From positions 1-14,678 of the forward strand of contig JAOPYU010000348.1 in assembly GCA_025964455.1 (NCBI GenBank): a stretch of 14,678 nucleotides of DNA, read 5' to 3'. The translations under genes and the position numbers were made by a program. This DNA comes from Thermoleophilia bacterium (GTDB lineage: Bacteria; Actinomycetota; Thermoleophilia; Gaiellales; SKUG01). Under the pieces are notes generated by a model, which worked only from the letters and a program-made list of their open reading frames with translations, ran no database searches and was not told the origin of the DNA. This document shows positions 6,646 through 14,678 of this stretch, piece after piece; position 1 is the first letter of the stretch, and every line of letters begins with the position of its first letter.

Positions 6646-8274
6646 TCAGCGGACCCGGATGTCCTCGAGGTCCAGGTCGCGCTGCACCGCGGAGAGCACC
6701 TCATCGGTGATCTCGCGCGTGGATCGCAGCTCGAGCAGTGCGGCCCGCTCGGCCTCGCGCAACTCCCGCGCAAGACGCACCCACGCATCCGCGCGCTCGT
6801 CGTAGAGCTCGGCTTCGTCGTCCTCCAGGACACGCGATTCGAAGCGTCGCTCGCGATACGCGTACATCGTGCGCAGCCGATCGAGCGCGGCGTCGTGGAT
6901 CCACCCGCACCCGTGCAGCTCATCGATCCGCGTGAGCGCCGCACGGGCCGCGACCATGCGTGCGCGAGCCTCGCTGCGTTCGAAGTCGCCGTCGTCCTCG
7001 AGGCCGAGCCACTCCACGACGCGACCGAGCGACATGCCCTGCACCACGAGCGTGACGACGATCACCGAGAAGGCGAGGAACACCACGAGGTCCCGGTCGG
7101 GGAACGGCCCTCCGCCCTCGATCGTCGTGGGCAGCGCCAGCGCGGCTGCCAGCGACACGGAGCCGCGCATGCCGATCCACCCGACGAGCGCCGCGATCCG
7201 CGTCGTACGAGGGTCGCGGATCTCGGACCCGCTCGTCAGGCGCAGCAGGAAGGTCGCGGGGAAGACGAATGCCAGTCGTGACGCGAGCACGGCGATCGAC
7301 ACGGCGGCCGCGTACCACGCGAGCGTCCAGGGGCCGGTCCCGTCGAGCCGGGCGACGATGTCGCGCAGCTGCAGGCCCACGATCAGGAAGAGCGCCGAAT
7401 TGATGAGGAAGGTCGCGTTGACCCAGACCACCTCGATCTGGATCCGCGTCTCCGCGTTGCGCACGATGGTCGGGGTTCGCCAGCCGAGCCAGATGCCGAC
7501 CGTCACCGTCGCCAGCACGCCACTGACGTGCAGCGCCTCAGCGGGCAGGTAGGCCAGGTAGCCGCTCGCGACCGAGAGCAGCACGTCGGTCGGCCCGTGC
7601 TCGTTGCGGCGACGCAGCCAGGTCGCCACCATGCCGGCGAGGATCCCGATGCCGACGCCACCGGCACAGCTCACGAGGAACTCCAGGCCGGCATCGACGG
7701 CGGAGAACGTCCCGGAGACGACCGCGGCGACGGCGACCCGGTACAGGACGATGCCGCTGCCATCGTTGATCAGGCTCTCGCCCTCCACGATGTTCACCAC
7801 CCGTCGCGGCACGCGCATGCGCTCGAGCACGGCGGCGCCGGCGACCGGATCCGTCGGCGAGACGATGGCGCCGAGCACGAACGCGACGGGCCACGAGAGG
7901 CCGGCCACGGCATGCGCCACGGCCGCGACCACGACCATCGTCACGAACACGAGCCCGACCGCCAGCATCGAGATCGAGCGGATGTTGGAGCGCAGCTCGT
8001 GGAGCGACGTGAAGTACGCGGCCGCATAGATGAGCGGGGGCAGGAACACCAGGAACACGAGGTCCGGATCCAGCGTGACATCGGGCAGCCCGGGCACGAA
8101 CCCGAGCGCGGTGCCCGCGAGCACGAGGAACACCGGATACGGGGCGCGGGAGCGCTGCGCGAGCCATGCCAGGACCGTCACGATGGCGGTCGCGCCGGCG
8201 AGCAGCCACGCGAGCGAGCCGTGGTCCTCGCCAGCTGCGGCGGTCGAGGCGAGGATCGTTGCGGCGAGGTCCAT
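6646..8274 (-). CDS. Na+/H+ antiporter, CPA1 (NhaP/NHE) family
   Basis: A 542-residue polytopic membrane protein with about 12 hydrophobic segments in residues 20-420. Family marks are AIVSPTDPVAG (137-146), containing T141-D142-P143; the EGESLINDGSG motif (164-174), with N170-D171 as the ion-binding pair of electroneutral antiporters; and the late helix GMRGSVSLAAALALP with R370. It exchanges cytoplasmic Na+ (or K+) for H+ across the inner membrane, serving pH and salt homeostasis. The C-terminal 120 residues are a charged helical cytoplasmic tail, a usual site of regulation. Length is typical. The ATG at 8274 lies nine bases after a minus-strand TAGGCT box with no Shine-Dalgarno site, so a leaderless or near-leaderless message is likely. 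It diverges from the mutase gene across 38 bp. The 71-bp gap to the next gene downstream may hold a separate promoter. Confidence 0.92.
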   Translation of the reverse strand: MDLAATILASTAAAGEDHGSLAWLLAGATAIVTVLAWLAQRSRAPYPVFLVLAGTALGFVPGLPDVTLDPDLVFLVFLPPLIYAAAYFTSLHELRSNIRSISMLAVGLVFVTMVVVAAVAHAVAGLSWPVAFVLGAIVSPTDPVAGAAVLERMRVPRRVVNIVEGESLINDGSGIVLYRVAVAAVVSGTFSAVDAGLEFLVSCAGGVGIGILAGMVATWLRRRNEHGPTDVLLSVASGYLAYLPAEALHVSGVLATVTVGIWLGWRTPTIVRNAETRIQIEVVWVNATFLINSALFLIVGLQLRDIVARLDGTGPWTLAWYAAAVSIAVLASRLAFVFPATFLLRLTSGSEIRDPRTTRIAALVGWIGMRGSVSLAAALALPTTIEGGGPFPDRDLVVFLAFSVIVVTLVVQGMSLGRVVEWLGLEDDGDFERSEARARMVAARAALTRIDELHGCGWIHDAALDRLRTMYAYRERRFESRVLEDDEAELYDERADAWVRLARELREAERAALLELRSTREITDEVLSAVQRDLDLEDIRVR

Positions 8275-8283
8275 CCGTGGCGG

Positions 8284-8289
8284 AGCCTA
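8284..8289 (-). promoter_or_regulatory. -10 element of the antiporter gene (near-leaderless)
   Basis: TAGGCT on the minus strand, nine bases before ATG 8274, giving a leader of at most a few bases. It is the mirror image of the mutase -10 box inside the palindrome. Confidence 0.55.
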
Positions 8290-8299
8290 CCGGCGCCGG

Positions 8300-8305
8300 T
8301 AGGCT
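8300..8305 (+). promoter_or_regulatory. -10 element of the mutase gene (leaderless)
   Basis: TAGGCT fits the actinobacterial -10 pattern TANNNT. Seven bases separate it from ATG 8313, so the expected transcription start falls at or next to the start codon. No TTGAC-like -35 hexamer is visible and there is no SD site. Confidence 0.6.
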
Positions 8306-8312
8306 CAGGGCC

Positions 8313-9890
<1,578 letters not shown>

Positions 9891-9899
<9 letters not shown>

Positions 9900-9918
9900 G
9901 CGAGCGTCGTCGGCCGAG
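9891..9918 (+). repeat. direct repeat copy 1, overlapping the mutase stop codon
   Basis: A 28-bp unit beginning TTCGACTGAGCGAGCG that includes the last two codons and TGA of the mutase. It differs from the copy at 9966-9993 by one base, G against A at the 22nd position. Confidence 0.8.
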
Positions 9919-9963
9919 CTTGCTCGAGCCGATGACCGAGCGAAGGATGGACGAGCGAAGCTC
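9916..9963. repeat. imperfect inverted repeat with GAGCGA motifs
   Basis: GAGCTTGCTCG (9916-9926) can pair with CGAGCGAAGCTC (9952-9963), giving 11 base pairs with one bulged G and a 25-base loop. GAGCGA recurs at 9898, 9938, 9953 and 9973. This looks like a small intergenic repeat element rather than a gene; its presence elsewhere in the genome cannot be judged here. Confidence 0.5.
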
Positions 9964-9965
9964 CC

Positions 9966-9993
9966 TTCGACTGAGCGAGCGTCGTCAGCCGAG
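9966..9993 (+). repeat. direct repeat copy 2
   Basis: The second copy of the 28-bp unit, starting 75 bp after the first. It reproduces even the TTCGACTGA of the mutase end, so either the gene's 3' end was duplicated or a repeat element supplied the stop codon. Confidence 0.8.
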
Positions 9994-10013
9994 GCGCGAC
10001 GGTCCCGCCGCGC
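9994..10013. terminator. candidate hairpin in the convergent spacer
   Basis: GCGCGACG-GTCC-CGCCGCGC can form an 8-bp stem with one A-C mismatch and a four-base loop. No U-tract follows on either strand, so its role as a terminator of the mutase or debranching transcript is only a possibility. The rest of 9900-10151 shows no gene. Confidence 0.25.
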
Positions 10014-10151
10014 AGCATGGCGATCGCGCGCGCTCGCGCTCGATCAGCGGCGGGGCGTGGGTCGGAGTACGTGGCTGGCTCGAACAGGGCGAGCTGGGCG
10101 GAGTACATGCAGGGGGTATCGGCCCCGGCCCGCCGCCACTTGACCTGATCG

Positions 10152-12200
10152 TCAGCCGATCGCGCGGACGACGTCGACGATGCCGTCCTTGCCGACCTTC
10201 ACGTTCCACCGGTACCCGAGCGCGTGGACGCGGTTCCACTCGAGTCCGTGCAGCCACTCGGGCGCCTCGGTGATCGTCGACACGAGCTGTGAGCCGTTGG
10301 TGTCGGGCTCGAGGCCGAGGAGCACGCGCAGCAGCAGGAGCGGCGATGCCGCGGCCCACGCCTGCGGCGAGCACGCGGATTCGAGCTCGGTGGGACCCGA
10401 TGCGTCGGAACTGCGGGGGGTCCCGTCGAAGTGCTCGGGAAGGCGGTTCGCCCCGCCGGTCGCCGCCTCGAACAGGTCGCGGCCCAGCCGCGCGGCGAGT
10501 GGCCGGTCGTACTTCGCGATACCGGCGATGCAGATCGTCGTGTCGTGCGGCCAGACGCTGCCGCAGTGGTAGCTCGCGGGATCGTAGCCGGCGTCGTAGG
10601 TCGACATGGTGCGGATGCCCCACCCGGAGTCGAGCGCCGGATCCGACAGCTGCGCCAGCACCCTGCTGCGCAGGACCGGATCCGGGAGCGCGTCGGTCCA
10701 GAGCAGGTGTCCCATGTTGGAGCACAACGCGTCGAGCGGCGCGCCGTCGGCGTCGAGCGCCTGCGCGAGGAAGCCGCCCGCGCGCGGGTCGTCCTCGCCG
10801 TCGAGCTGGCCGGGCGTGAGCTCCACGCGGAAGCGCTCGATGATCCGACGCTCGAGCAGCCGCGCATCGGCGGCCCACTCCGAGCCGGCAACGTCGTCAT
10901 CCCAGGCGACGGCCGCGACCCGCGCGACGCCGCGCAGCGCCGCGACGGCATAGCCCTGCGCCTCGAGCGGGCGGATGCGCCCGCGGGCGATGCGCCCTGC
11001 GTGGTCGCGTTGGGAATCGGGCGAGTCCTTCCACGACTGCACGTCGAGCCCGCGCTCGGCACGTCGCCAGTAGCTGAGCAGGCCGAGCTCGTCCTCCTCG
11101 ATGCGCGCCTGCAGCCAGGCGACGGCGCGCCGAGCGGGCTGCTCCAGCTCCTTCGCAAGCGCCGTGTCGCCCGTCCACCGGAGCGTCTCGGCGAGCAGCA
11201 TGAGGAACAGCGGCGTCGAGTCGACCGACCCGTAGTACCGCTCATGGAAGCGCCGCGCGGCGACTCCGCGTCGCTCCTCGTGGATGATCTTGCCCGGCTC
11301 GGCATCGGTCGCGAGGTCGTACTCGGATGCCTGGGTCGCGGCGAGGTGGCGCAGCGTCGCCGCGGCGATCGTCGGATCCAGCGGCAGGGTCATCCACGCT
11401 GCGAGCAGCGCGTCACGCCCGAACACCGTCAGGAACCACGGCACACCTGCCGCGAGCACGTGCCCGGATTCGGTCGAGATCCGCAGCGACGCCAGGTCGT
11501 TCACCGATGCGTTGATGACCGCCGTGATGTCGCGAACACCCTCCACGCTCGGCTGCCCGTCGAGCCACGACCTGACGGCCGCCCGGCGTTCGCCATCGAT
11601 CTCGGTGAAGCCACGCGGGACCGGCGGCTGCTCGTCGCTCGACAGCGCCCAGCTGGCCCGCAGCTCGATCGACAGGTTCATCGGTCCATCGGCGTCGGCA
11701 GGCACGCGCCACCGCCACGAGGCAGTCCGCGCGGTGCCGTCAGCAGCGACGGGAGCATCTGCGAGCGCCACGCCGTCGCGCTCCTCGAGCGACGCGTCGC
11801 GACACGTGGCTTCCAGGCGCACCCGCGCATCGGGGCGCGCCTCGCCGAGCGAGAGTCCGGTGGGGCTTCCGGCCTGCAGGTCGCCAGCTTCCACGAGCAC
11901 GCGGCGGACGGTGAACAGGTCGGTGCCGTCGAGCTCGACGCTCAGCAACACGCCGGCGCCGGGCTCCACGCGCGGCACCTCGAAGCACACCGCGCATCCG
12001 GTCGGCGAGATCGCCACGGTGCTCGCCAGCGGGGCGGTCCCTTCGGCGCGCCACACCTCGATGCGTCGGAGCAGCCGCAGGTCGTCGGCGTACACACCGC
12101 GCTCGTGCTCGCCGTCGATGAGCCCGTCCGGGGCGCAGCGCACGAACGCGCGATCCGACACGATGCTGACGTCGGCGCGACGCTGCTTGACCCGGCTCAC
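10152..12200 (-). CDS. glycogen debranching-type enzyme (amylo-alpha-1,6-glucosidase)
   Basis: A 682-residue protein with two parts. Residues about 10-200 form a beta-rich N-terminal domain of the GDE_N type, beginning SIVSDRAFVRCAPDG. Residues about 215-630 form an (alpha/alpha)6 barrel. Barrel marks are GVPWFLTVFGRDALLAAW (252-269), EPGKIIHE (301-308), YYGSVDSTPLFL (322-333), DVQSWKDSPDS (386-396), CSNMGHLLWT (493-502), GWGIRTMS (526-533), YHCGSVWPHD (544-553) and CSPQAWAAASP (610-620). Such cytoplasmic enzymes hydrolyse alpha-1,6 or related glucosidic links in glycogen or smaller glycosides; the substrate of this bacterial branch is often unproven. The GTG at 12200 overlaps the TGA of the phosphatase gene as GTGA, with GGGGA six bases before it, so translational coupling is expected. 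An in-frame extension to 12479 lies antiphase within the phosphatase and was discarded. Confidence 0.85.
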   Translation of the reverse strand: MSRVKQRRADVSIVSDRAFVRCAPDGLIDGEHERGVYADDLRLLRRIEVWRAEGTAPLASTVAISPTGCAVCFEVPRVEPGAGVLLSVELDGTDLFTVRRVLVEAGDLQAGSPTGLSLGEARPDARVRLEATCRDASLEERDGVALADAPVAADGTARTASWRWRVPADADGPMNLSIELRASWALSSDEQPPVPRGFTEIDGERRAAVRSWLDGQPSVEGVRDITAVINASVNDLASLRISTESGHVLAAGVPWFLTVFGRDALLAAWMTLPLDPTIAAATLRHLAATQASEYDLATDAEPGKIIHEERRGVAARRFHERYYGSVDSTPLFLMLLAETLRWTGDTALAKELEQPARRAVAWLQARIEEDELGLLSYWRRAERGLDVQSWKDSPDSQRDHAGRIARGRIRPLEAQGYAVAALRGVARVAAVAWDDDVAGSEWAADARLLERRIIERFRVELTPGQLDGEDDPRAGGFLAQALDADGAPLDALCSNMGHLLWTDALPDPVLRSRVLAQLSDPALDSGWGIRTMSTYDAGYDPASYHCGSVWPHDTTICIAGIAKYDRPLAARLGRDLFEAATGGANRLPEHFDGTPRSSDASGPTELESACSPQAWAAASPLLLLRVLLGLEPDTNGSQLVSTITEAPEWLHGLEWNRVHALGYRWNVKVGKDGIVDVVRAIG

Positions 12201-12865
12201 GCGCGATCCCCGTGCAGGCTGCCGACGTCGATGCCGAGCGCTGCCCGCACGTCGTCGAAGTCGTCCCAGCGCTCGTACTCCACGCCCTCGCCGTCGAGGT
12301 ACGTCGCGAGGCCGTCGCGGGCGAAGATCCGGTCCGCGGTCTCGGCGCCGCACCGGTCGCTCATGCCGTCGCCGATGAAGGCGACCGTGCCGCTCCCGGC
12401 GTGCTGCTCCCGCAGGCGGGCGACGTCGTGGCGCTTGCACGGCTCGCCGCAGTGCTCGCACACGGGCAGGTCGCGCCACGTGATGGCACCACCCTCCGGG
12501 CCGAGGCTGATGGAGTTCGCGACCAGCTCGACGCGATCGGCAACCCCGGCCTGCGCGAGCATCGGGCGGATGATCTCGGCGAAGCCGCTCGACAGGAGCA
12601 CGAACGTCCAGTCCGCCCGCTGGGCGTCGTCGAGCAGCCGATCGAATCCCTCGCGGAACGGGATGGCGAGCGCTGCGTCGAGGACCTCGTCGAGCCCGAC
12701 GGTGATCGGGGCGAACTCCGCGTCCAGCACCTGGCGCAGCGTCAGCTCACGGCTTCGCAGCCGCCCTTCGACGTTGGCGTAGGCGTCCGGCGCGAAGCGC
12801 CGTGCGAGCGCCGAGTTGGTGTCCTCGGCCGTCACGGTTCCATCGAAGTCGCAGATGATGAGCAT
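12197..12865 (-). CDS. HAD-IB phosphatase, MtnX/SerB-like
   Basis: A 222-residue haloacid-dehalogenase phosphatase. Motif I is DFDGT (6-10) with nucleophile D6 and acid/base D8. Motif II is LLSSGF (90-95), and motif III/IV is IGDGMSDRCGA with D166 and D170. Between them sits a cysteine cluster, CEHCGEPCKR (C136, C139, C143). A similar cluster, the later FARDGLATYL segment and the WDDFDDV ending resemble MtnX, the methionine-salvage phosphatase of Bacillus. No other methionine-salvage gene is present. The partner is a debranching-type glycosidase sharing a 4-bp overlap, so a sugar phosphate or phosphorylated compatible solute is an equally fair substrate guess. The ATG at 12865 lies ten bases after a minus-strand TAGGGT box without an SD site. 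Class is firm; substrate is unknown. Confidence 0.82.
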   Translation of the reverse strand: MLIICDFDGTVTAEDTNSALARRFAPDAYANVEGRLRSRELTLRQVLDAEFAPITVGLDEVLDAALAIPFREGFDRLLDDAQRADWTFVLLSSGFAEIIRPMLAQAGVADRVELVANSISLGPEGGAITWRDLPVCEHCGEPCKRHDVARLREQHAGSGTVAFIGDGMSDRCGAETADRIFARDGLATYLDGEGVEYERWDDFDDVRAALGIDVGSLHGDRA

Positions 12866-12875
12866 TGGTCCGCCT

Positions 12876-12881
12876 ACCCTA
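12876..12881 (-). promoter_or_regulatory. -10 element of the phosphatase/debranching unit
   Basis: TAGGGT on the minus strand, preceded by CGG and ending ten bases before ATG 12865. The predicted leader is only about three bases, matching the other divergent promoter in this window. Confidence 0.5.
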
Positions 12882-12915
12882 CCGCGCCGCGCACCCCTGC
12901 GAACGTCAGATGCCC

Positions 12916-12927
12916 CGTGCGCGCACG
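12916..12927. repeat. 12-bp palindrome in the phosphatase/carboxylase divergent spacer
   Basis: CGTGCGCGCACG is a perfect palindrome located 11-22 bases upstream of the carboxylase -10 box, about where a -35 element or an operator would lie. Alternating GC is common at this base composition, so it may be chance. Confidence 0.3.
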
Positions 12928-12938
12928 CGGGGGCCCGG

Positions 12939-12944
12939 TAGGAT
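12939..12944 (+). promoter_or_regulatory. -10 element of the carboxylase gene (leaderless)
   Basis: TAGGAT, again preceded by CGG, with six bases before ATG 12951. Transcription is expected to start at the A of the start codon, and no SD site is present. Confidence 0.6.
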
Positions 12945-12950
12945 CGCCCC

Positions 12951-14513
12951 ATGCCTACCGACGCGCCGACCCGTACTCCACTCGAGGAGCTCGAGCACCG
13001 AGCCGAGCTCGCCCTCCACCCGGGCGCCGAGCGATCCGTGCAGCGCCAGCACGACCGCGGCAAGCTGCTCGCCCGCGAGCGCATCGACCTGCTGCTCGAC
13101 GAGGGCTCGTTCGTGGAGCTGGACCGGTTCGCGCGGCACCGGGCGCACGGATTCGGCCTCGAGGCGGACCGCCCGTACGGCGACGGCGTGATCACCGGGC
13201 ATGGCACCGTGAACGGGCGGCGCGTCTTCGTCTTCAGCCAGGACTTCACCGTGTTCGGTGGATCGCTCGGCGAGGTGTTCGCCGAGAAGATCGTCAAGGT
13301 GATGCGCCTCGCGGCGCAGAGCGGCTGTCCGTTGGTCGGGCTCAACGACTCGGGCGGCGCCCGCATCCAGGAGGGCGTCGTCTCGCTCGCCGGCTACTGC
13401 GACATCTTCTACGAGAACGTCCAGTCCTCCGGCGTGATCCCGCAGGCGAGCGTCATCCTCGGCCCGTGCGCCGGCGGCGCCGTCTACTCCCCCGCGCTCA
13501 CCGACGCGGTCTTCATGGTCGAGGGCACGAGCCACATGTTCGTCACCGGCCCCGACGTCGTGAAGACGGTCACGGGCGAGGAAGTGTCGATGGAGGAGCT
13601 CGGCGGCGCGAGCGCGCACGGCGCAAAGAGCGGCGTCGCCCACGTCGTCGCGCCGGACGAGGCGAGCGTGCTCGCGGACGTCCGGGCGTGGCTCTCCTAC
13701 CTGCCGCAGAGCAATGCGGAGCAGCCCCCGCTGCACGCGTGCCACGACCCGCTCGATCGCGACTGCGCCTCCCTCGACACCGTCATCCCCGACAGTCCGA
13801 ACAAGCCGTACGACATGCACGCCATCATCGGCGAGGTGTTCGACGAGGGCTCGTTCTTCGAGATCCACGACCGCTGGGCGCAGAACATCGTCGTCGGCTT
13901 CGCGCGCCTCGGCGGCAGGAGCGTCGGCGTGGTCGCGAACCAGCCCACGCACCTGGCGGGCGTGCTCGACATCGATTCCTCGACCAAGGCGGCGCGCTTC
14001 GTCCGCCAGTGCGATGCGTTCAACGTGCCGGTGGTGACTTTCGTGGACGTCCCCGGCTTCCTGCCCGGCACCGGTCAGGAGTGGGGCGGGATCATCCGCC
14101 ACGGGGCCAAGCTGCTCTACGCGTACTGCGAGGCGACCGTGCCCAAGCTCACGGTCATCACGCGCAAGGCCTATGGCGGTGCCTACGACGTCATGGCGTC
14201 CAAGCACACCGGTGCGGATTTCAACCTGGCGTGGCCGAGCAGCGAGATCGCGGTCATGGGCGCGGAGGGCGCGGTCAACATCCTGTACCGACGCGAGCTC
14301 GCCGAGAGCCCGAACGCCGACGAGCGGCGCGCCGAGCTCATCGCCGAGTACCGCGACCGCTTCGCCAATCCGTACGTCGCCGCCGAACGCGGCTACGTCG
14401 ACGACGTGATCCGTCCGCGCGACACGCGGCGCGCGCTCATCGGGGCACTCGCGGCGCTCGGGACCAAGCGCCAGGACGGCCCGAAGCGCAAGCACGGCAA
14501 CATCCCGCTGTAG
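12951..14513 (+). CDS. pccB: propionyl-CoA carboxylase beta subunit (biotin-dependent carboxyltransferase)
   Basis: A 520-residue carboxyltransferase with the two crotonase-like halves of the family. The N-terminal half has [13 protein letters not shown] (102-114), [13 protein letters not shown] (131-143) and the oxyanion-hole stretch [15 protein letters not shown] (171-185). The C-terminal half has [53 protein letters not shown] and the near-invariant C-terminal HGNIPL. It moves the carboxyl group from carboxybiotin to propionyl-CoA, making methylmalonyl-CoA. D413 in GGAYDVM corresponds, by my alignment from memory, to the Asp that favours propionyl- over acetyl-CoA in Streptomyces PccB. The biotin carboxylase/carrier subunit is not in this window. 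Product and enzyme logic connect it with the mutase 3 kb upstream, though in another transcription unit. It starts at the ATG just after a TAGGAT box. Confidence 0.92.
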   Translation: MPTDAPTRTPLEELEHRAELALHPGAERSVQRQHDRGKLLARERIDLLLDEGSFVELDRFARHRAHGFGLEADRPYGDGVITGHGTVNGRRVFVFSQDFTVFGGSLGEVFAEKIVKVMRLAAQSGCPLVGLNDSGGARIQEGVVSLAGYCDIFYENVQSSGVIPQASVILGPCAGGAVYSPALTDAVFMVEGTSHMFVTGPDVVKTVTGEEVSMEELGGASAHGAKSGVAHVVAPDEASVLADVRAWLSYLPQSNAEQPPLHACHDPLDRDCASLDTVIPDSPNKPYDMHAIIGEVFDEGSFFEIHDRWAQNIVVGFARLGGRSVGVVANQPTHLAGVLDIDSSTKAARFVRQCDAFNVPVVTFVDVPGFLPGTGQEWGGIIRHGAKLLYAYCEATVPKLTVITRKAYGGAYDVMASKHTGADFNLAWPSSEIAVMGAEGAVNILYRRELAESPNADERRAELIAEYRDRFANPYVAAERGYVDDVIRPRDTRRALIGALAALGTKRQDGPKRKHGNIPL

Positions 14514-14515
14514 AA

Positions 14516-14519
14516 GAGG
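14516..14519 (+). promoter_or_regulatory. probable Shine-Dalgarno site of the exonuclease gene
   Basis: GAGG within GAAGAGGG, four bases before ATG 14524, just after the carboxylase stop. It suggests translation from a shared transcript rather than a leaderless start. Confidence 0.4.
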
Positions 14520-14523
14520 GCCC

Positions 14524-14678
14524 ATGCGGATCGCCACCTGGAACGTCAACTCGATCAAGCAGCGTGTCCCGCGGCTGCTGCCCTGGCTCGACGAGCGCGC
14601 GCCGGACGTGGTGTGCCTCCAGGAGACCAAGCTCGCCGACGCGGCGTTCGCCGAGCTGCTCGACGGGCCATTGCGCGA
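14524..14678 (+). CDS. xthA: exodeoxyribonuclease III (AP endonuclease), 5' part
   Basis: Only the first 51 codons are in the window; the gene runs off the end. MRIATWNVNSI places N7, and VVCLQETK places E34, at the positions of the metal- and phosphate-binding residues of E. coli ExoIII. The family cuts DNA at abasic sites and trims 3' blocking groups, the step after a DNA glycosylase such as the one at 905-1639. The start lies 10 bp after pccB with a GAAGAGGG before it, so the two are probably co-transcribed despite unrelated jobs. Confidence 0.9.
   Translation, partial: MRIATWNVNSIKQRVPRLLPWLDERAPDVVCLQETKLADAAFAELLDGPLR

Larger units (their letters stand above)
8283..8306. repeat. perfect 24-bp palindrome in the antiporter/mutase divergent promoter
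   Basis: The left arm GAGCCTACCGGC (8283-8294) is the exact reverse complement of the right arm (8295-8306), with no loop. Each arm contains one outward-facing TAGGCT. The palindrome fills most of the 38-bp spacer, so it is either the superposition of two promoters with identical sequence or also an operator for a dimeric regulator. A factor bound here would cover both promoters. Confidence 0.85.

Noticed and set aside
5561..6805. Open frame of 414 codons on the plus strand opposite the pseudo-peptidase
   Set aside because: The minus-strand frame has a membrane anchor, peptidase-like layout and neighbours spaced for co-transcription. The plus-strand product is arginine-rich and featureless.
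12201..12479. In-frame 5' extension of the debranching enzyme
   Set aside because: It overlaps the phosphatase gene in another frame on the same strand and shows no family similarity. GTG 12200 has an SD-like GGGGA and the coupled GTGA overlap.
10431..12782. Open frame of 783 codons on the plus strand opposite the debranching enzyme and phosphatase
   Set aside because: Arg/Gly/His-rich product without recognisable domains. Long antisense frames are expected at this GC content.
12866..13366. In-frame 5' extension of the phosphatase frame, opposite the carboxylase gene
   Set aside because: HAD motif I starts five residues after ATG 12865, as is usual for the family. The upstream part is antisense to well-conserved carboxylase sequence.
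12906..14630. Open frame of 574 codons on the minus strand opposite the carboxylase
   Set aside because: A mirror of strongly conserved pccB codons. Its product is low complexity (Arg, Asp, Val, Ala, His) with no domain.

Overview
This is a very GC-rich, gene-dense bacterial window, most like a high-GC actinobacterium. The class Thermoleophilia is my best guess, but it is inferred from gene content and promoter style only. Two pieces support it: a split methylmalonyl-CoA mutase together with a propionyl-CoA carboxylase beta subunit, and genes that begin at or just after a TAGGNT -10 element with no Shine-Dalgarno site. There are no RNA genes, insertion sequences, CRISPR arrays or phage genes, so this looks like ordinary chromosome.

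Layout: (1) 1-897 (+) is the 3' end of an FAD-dependent amino-acid/amine oxidase. It converges, with only 7 bp between stop codons, on a long minus-strand series. (2) 8274 down to 905 (-), in transcription order: a CPA1 Na+/H+ antiporter; a membrane-anchored protein that looks like a gluzincin metallopeptidase with its catalytic Glu lost (HAATH in place of HExxH); a two-helix membrane protein possibly of the DUF3137 type; LemA; an FAD-linked oxidase resembling alkyl-DHAP synthase; and an AlkA-type DNA glycosylase that overlaps it by 4 bp (GTGA). (3) 8275-8312 is a tiny divergent promoter region containing a perfect 24-bp palindrome that carries two opposed TAGGCT boxes. (4) 8313-9899 (+) is the catalytic subunit of a B12-dependent mutase without a B12-binding domain. 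(5) 9900-10151 is a convergent spacer with a degenerate repeat. (6) 12865 down to 10152 (-) is a HAD phosphatase translationally coupled (GTGA overlap) to a glycogen-debranching-type enzyme. (7) 12951-14513 (+) is a propionyl-CoA carboxylase beta subunit, followed 10 bp later by the start of exonuclease III, which runs off the window.

How the genes fit together: the carboxylase (propionyl-CoA to methylmalonyl-CoA) and the mutase (methylmalonyl-CoA to succinyl-CoA) belong to one pathway. They sit in separate transcription units and lack their partner subunits here. The HAD phosphatase and debranching enzyme form a small carbohydrate unit of uncertain substrate. The antiporter, pseudo-peptidase, membrane protein and LemA suggest an envelope-related cluster. 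Its most unusual member is the apparently inactive metallopeptidase-like protein, because LemA genes are classically found next to the active M48 peptidase gene htpX.
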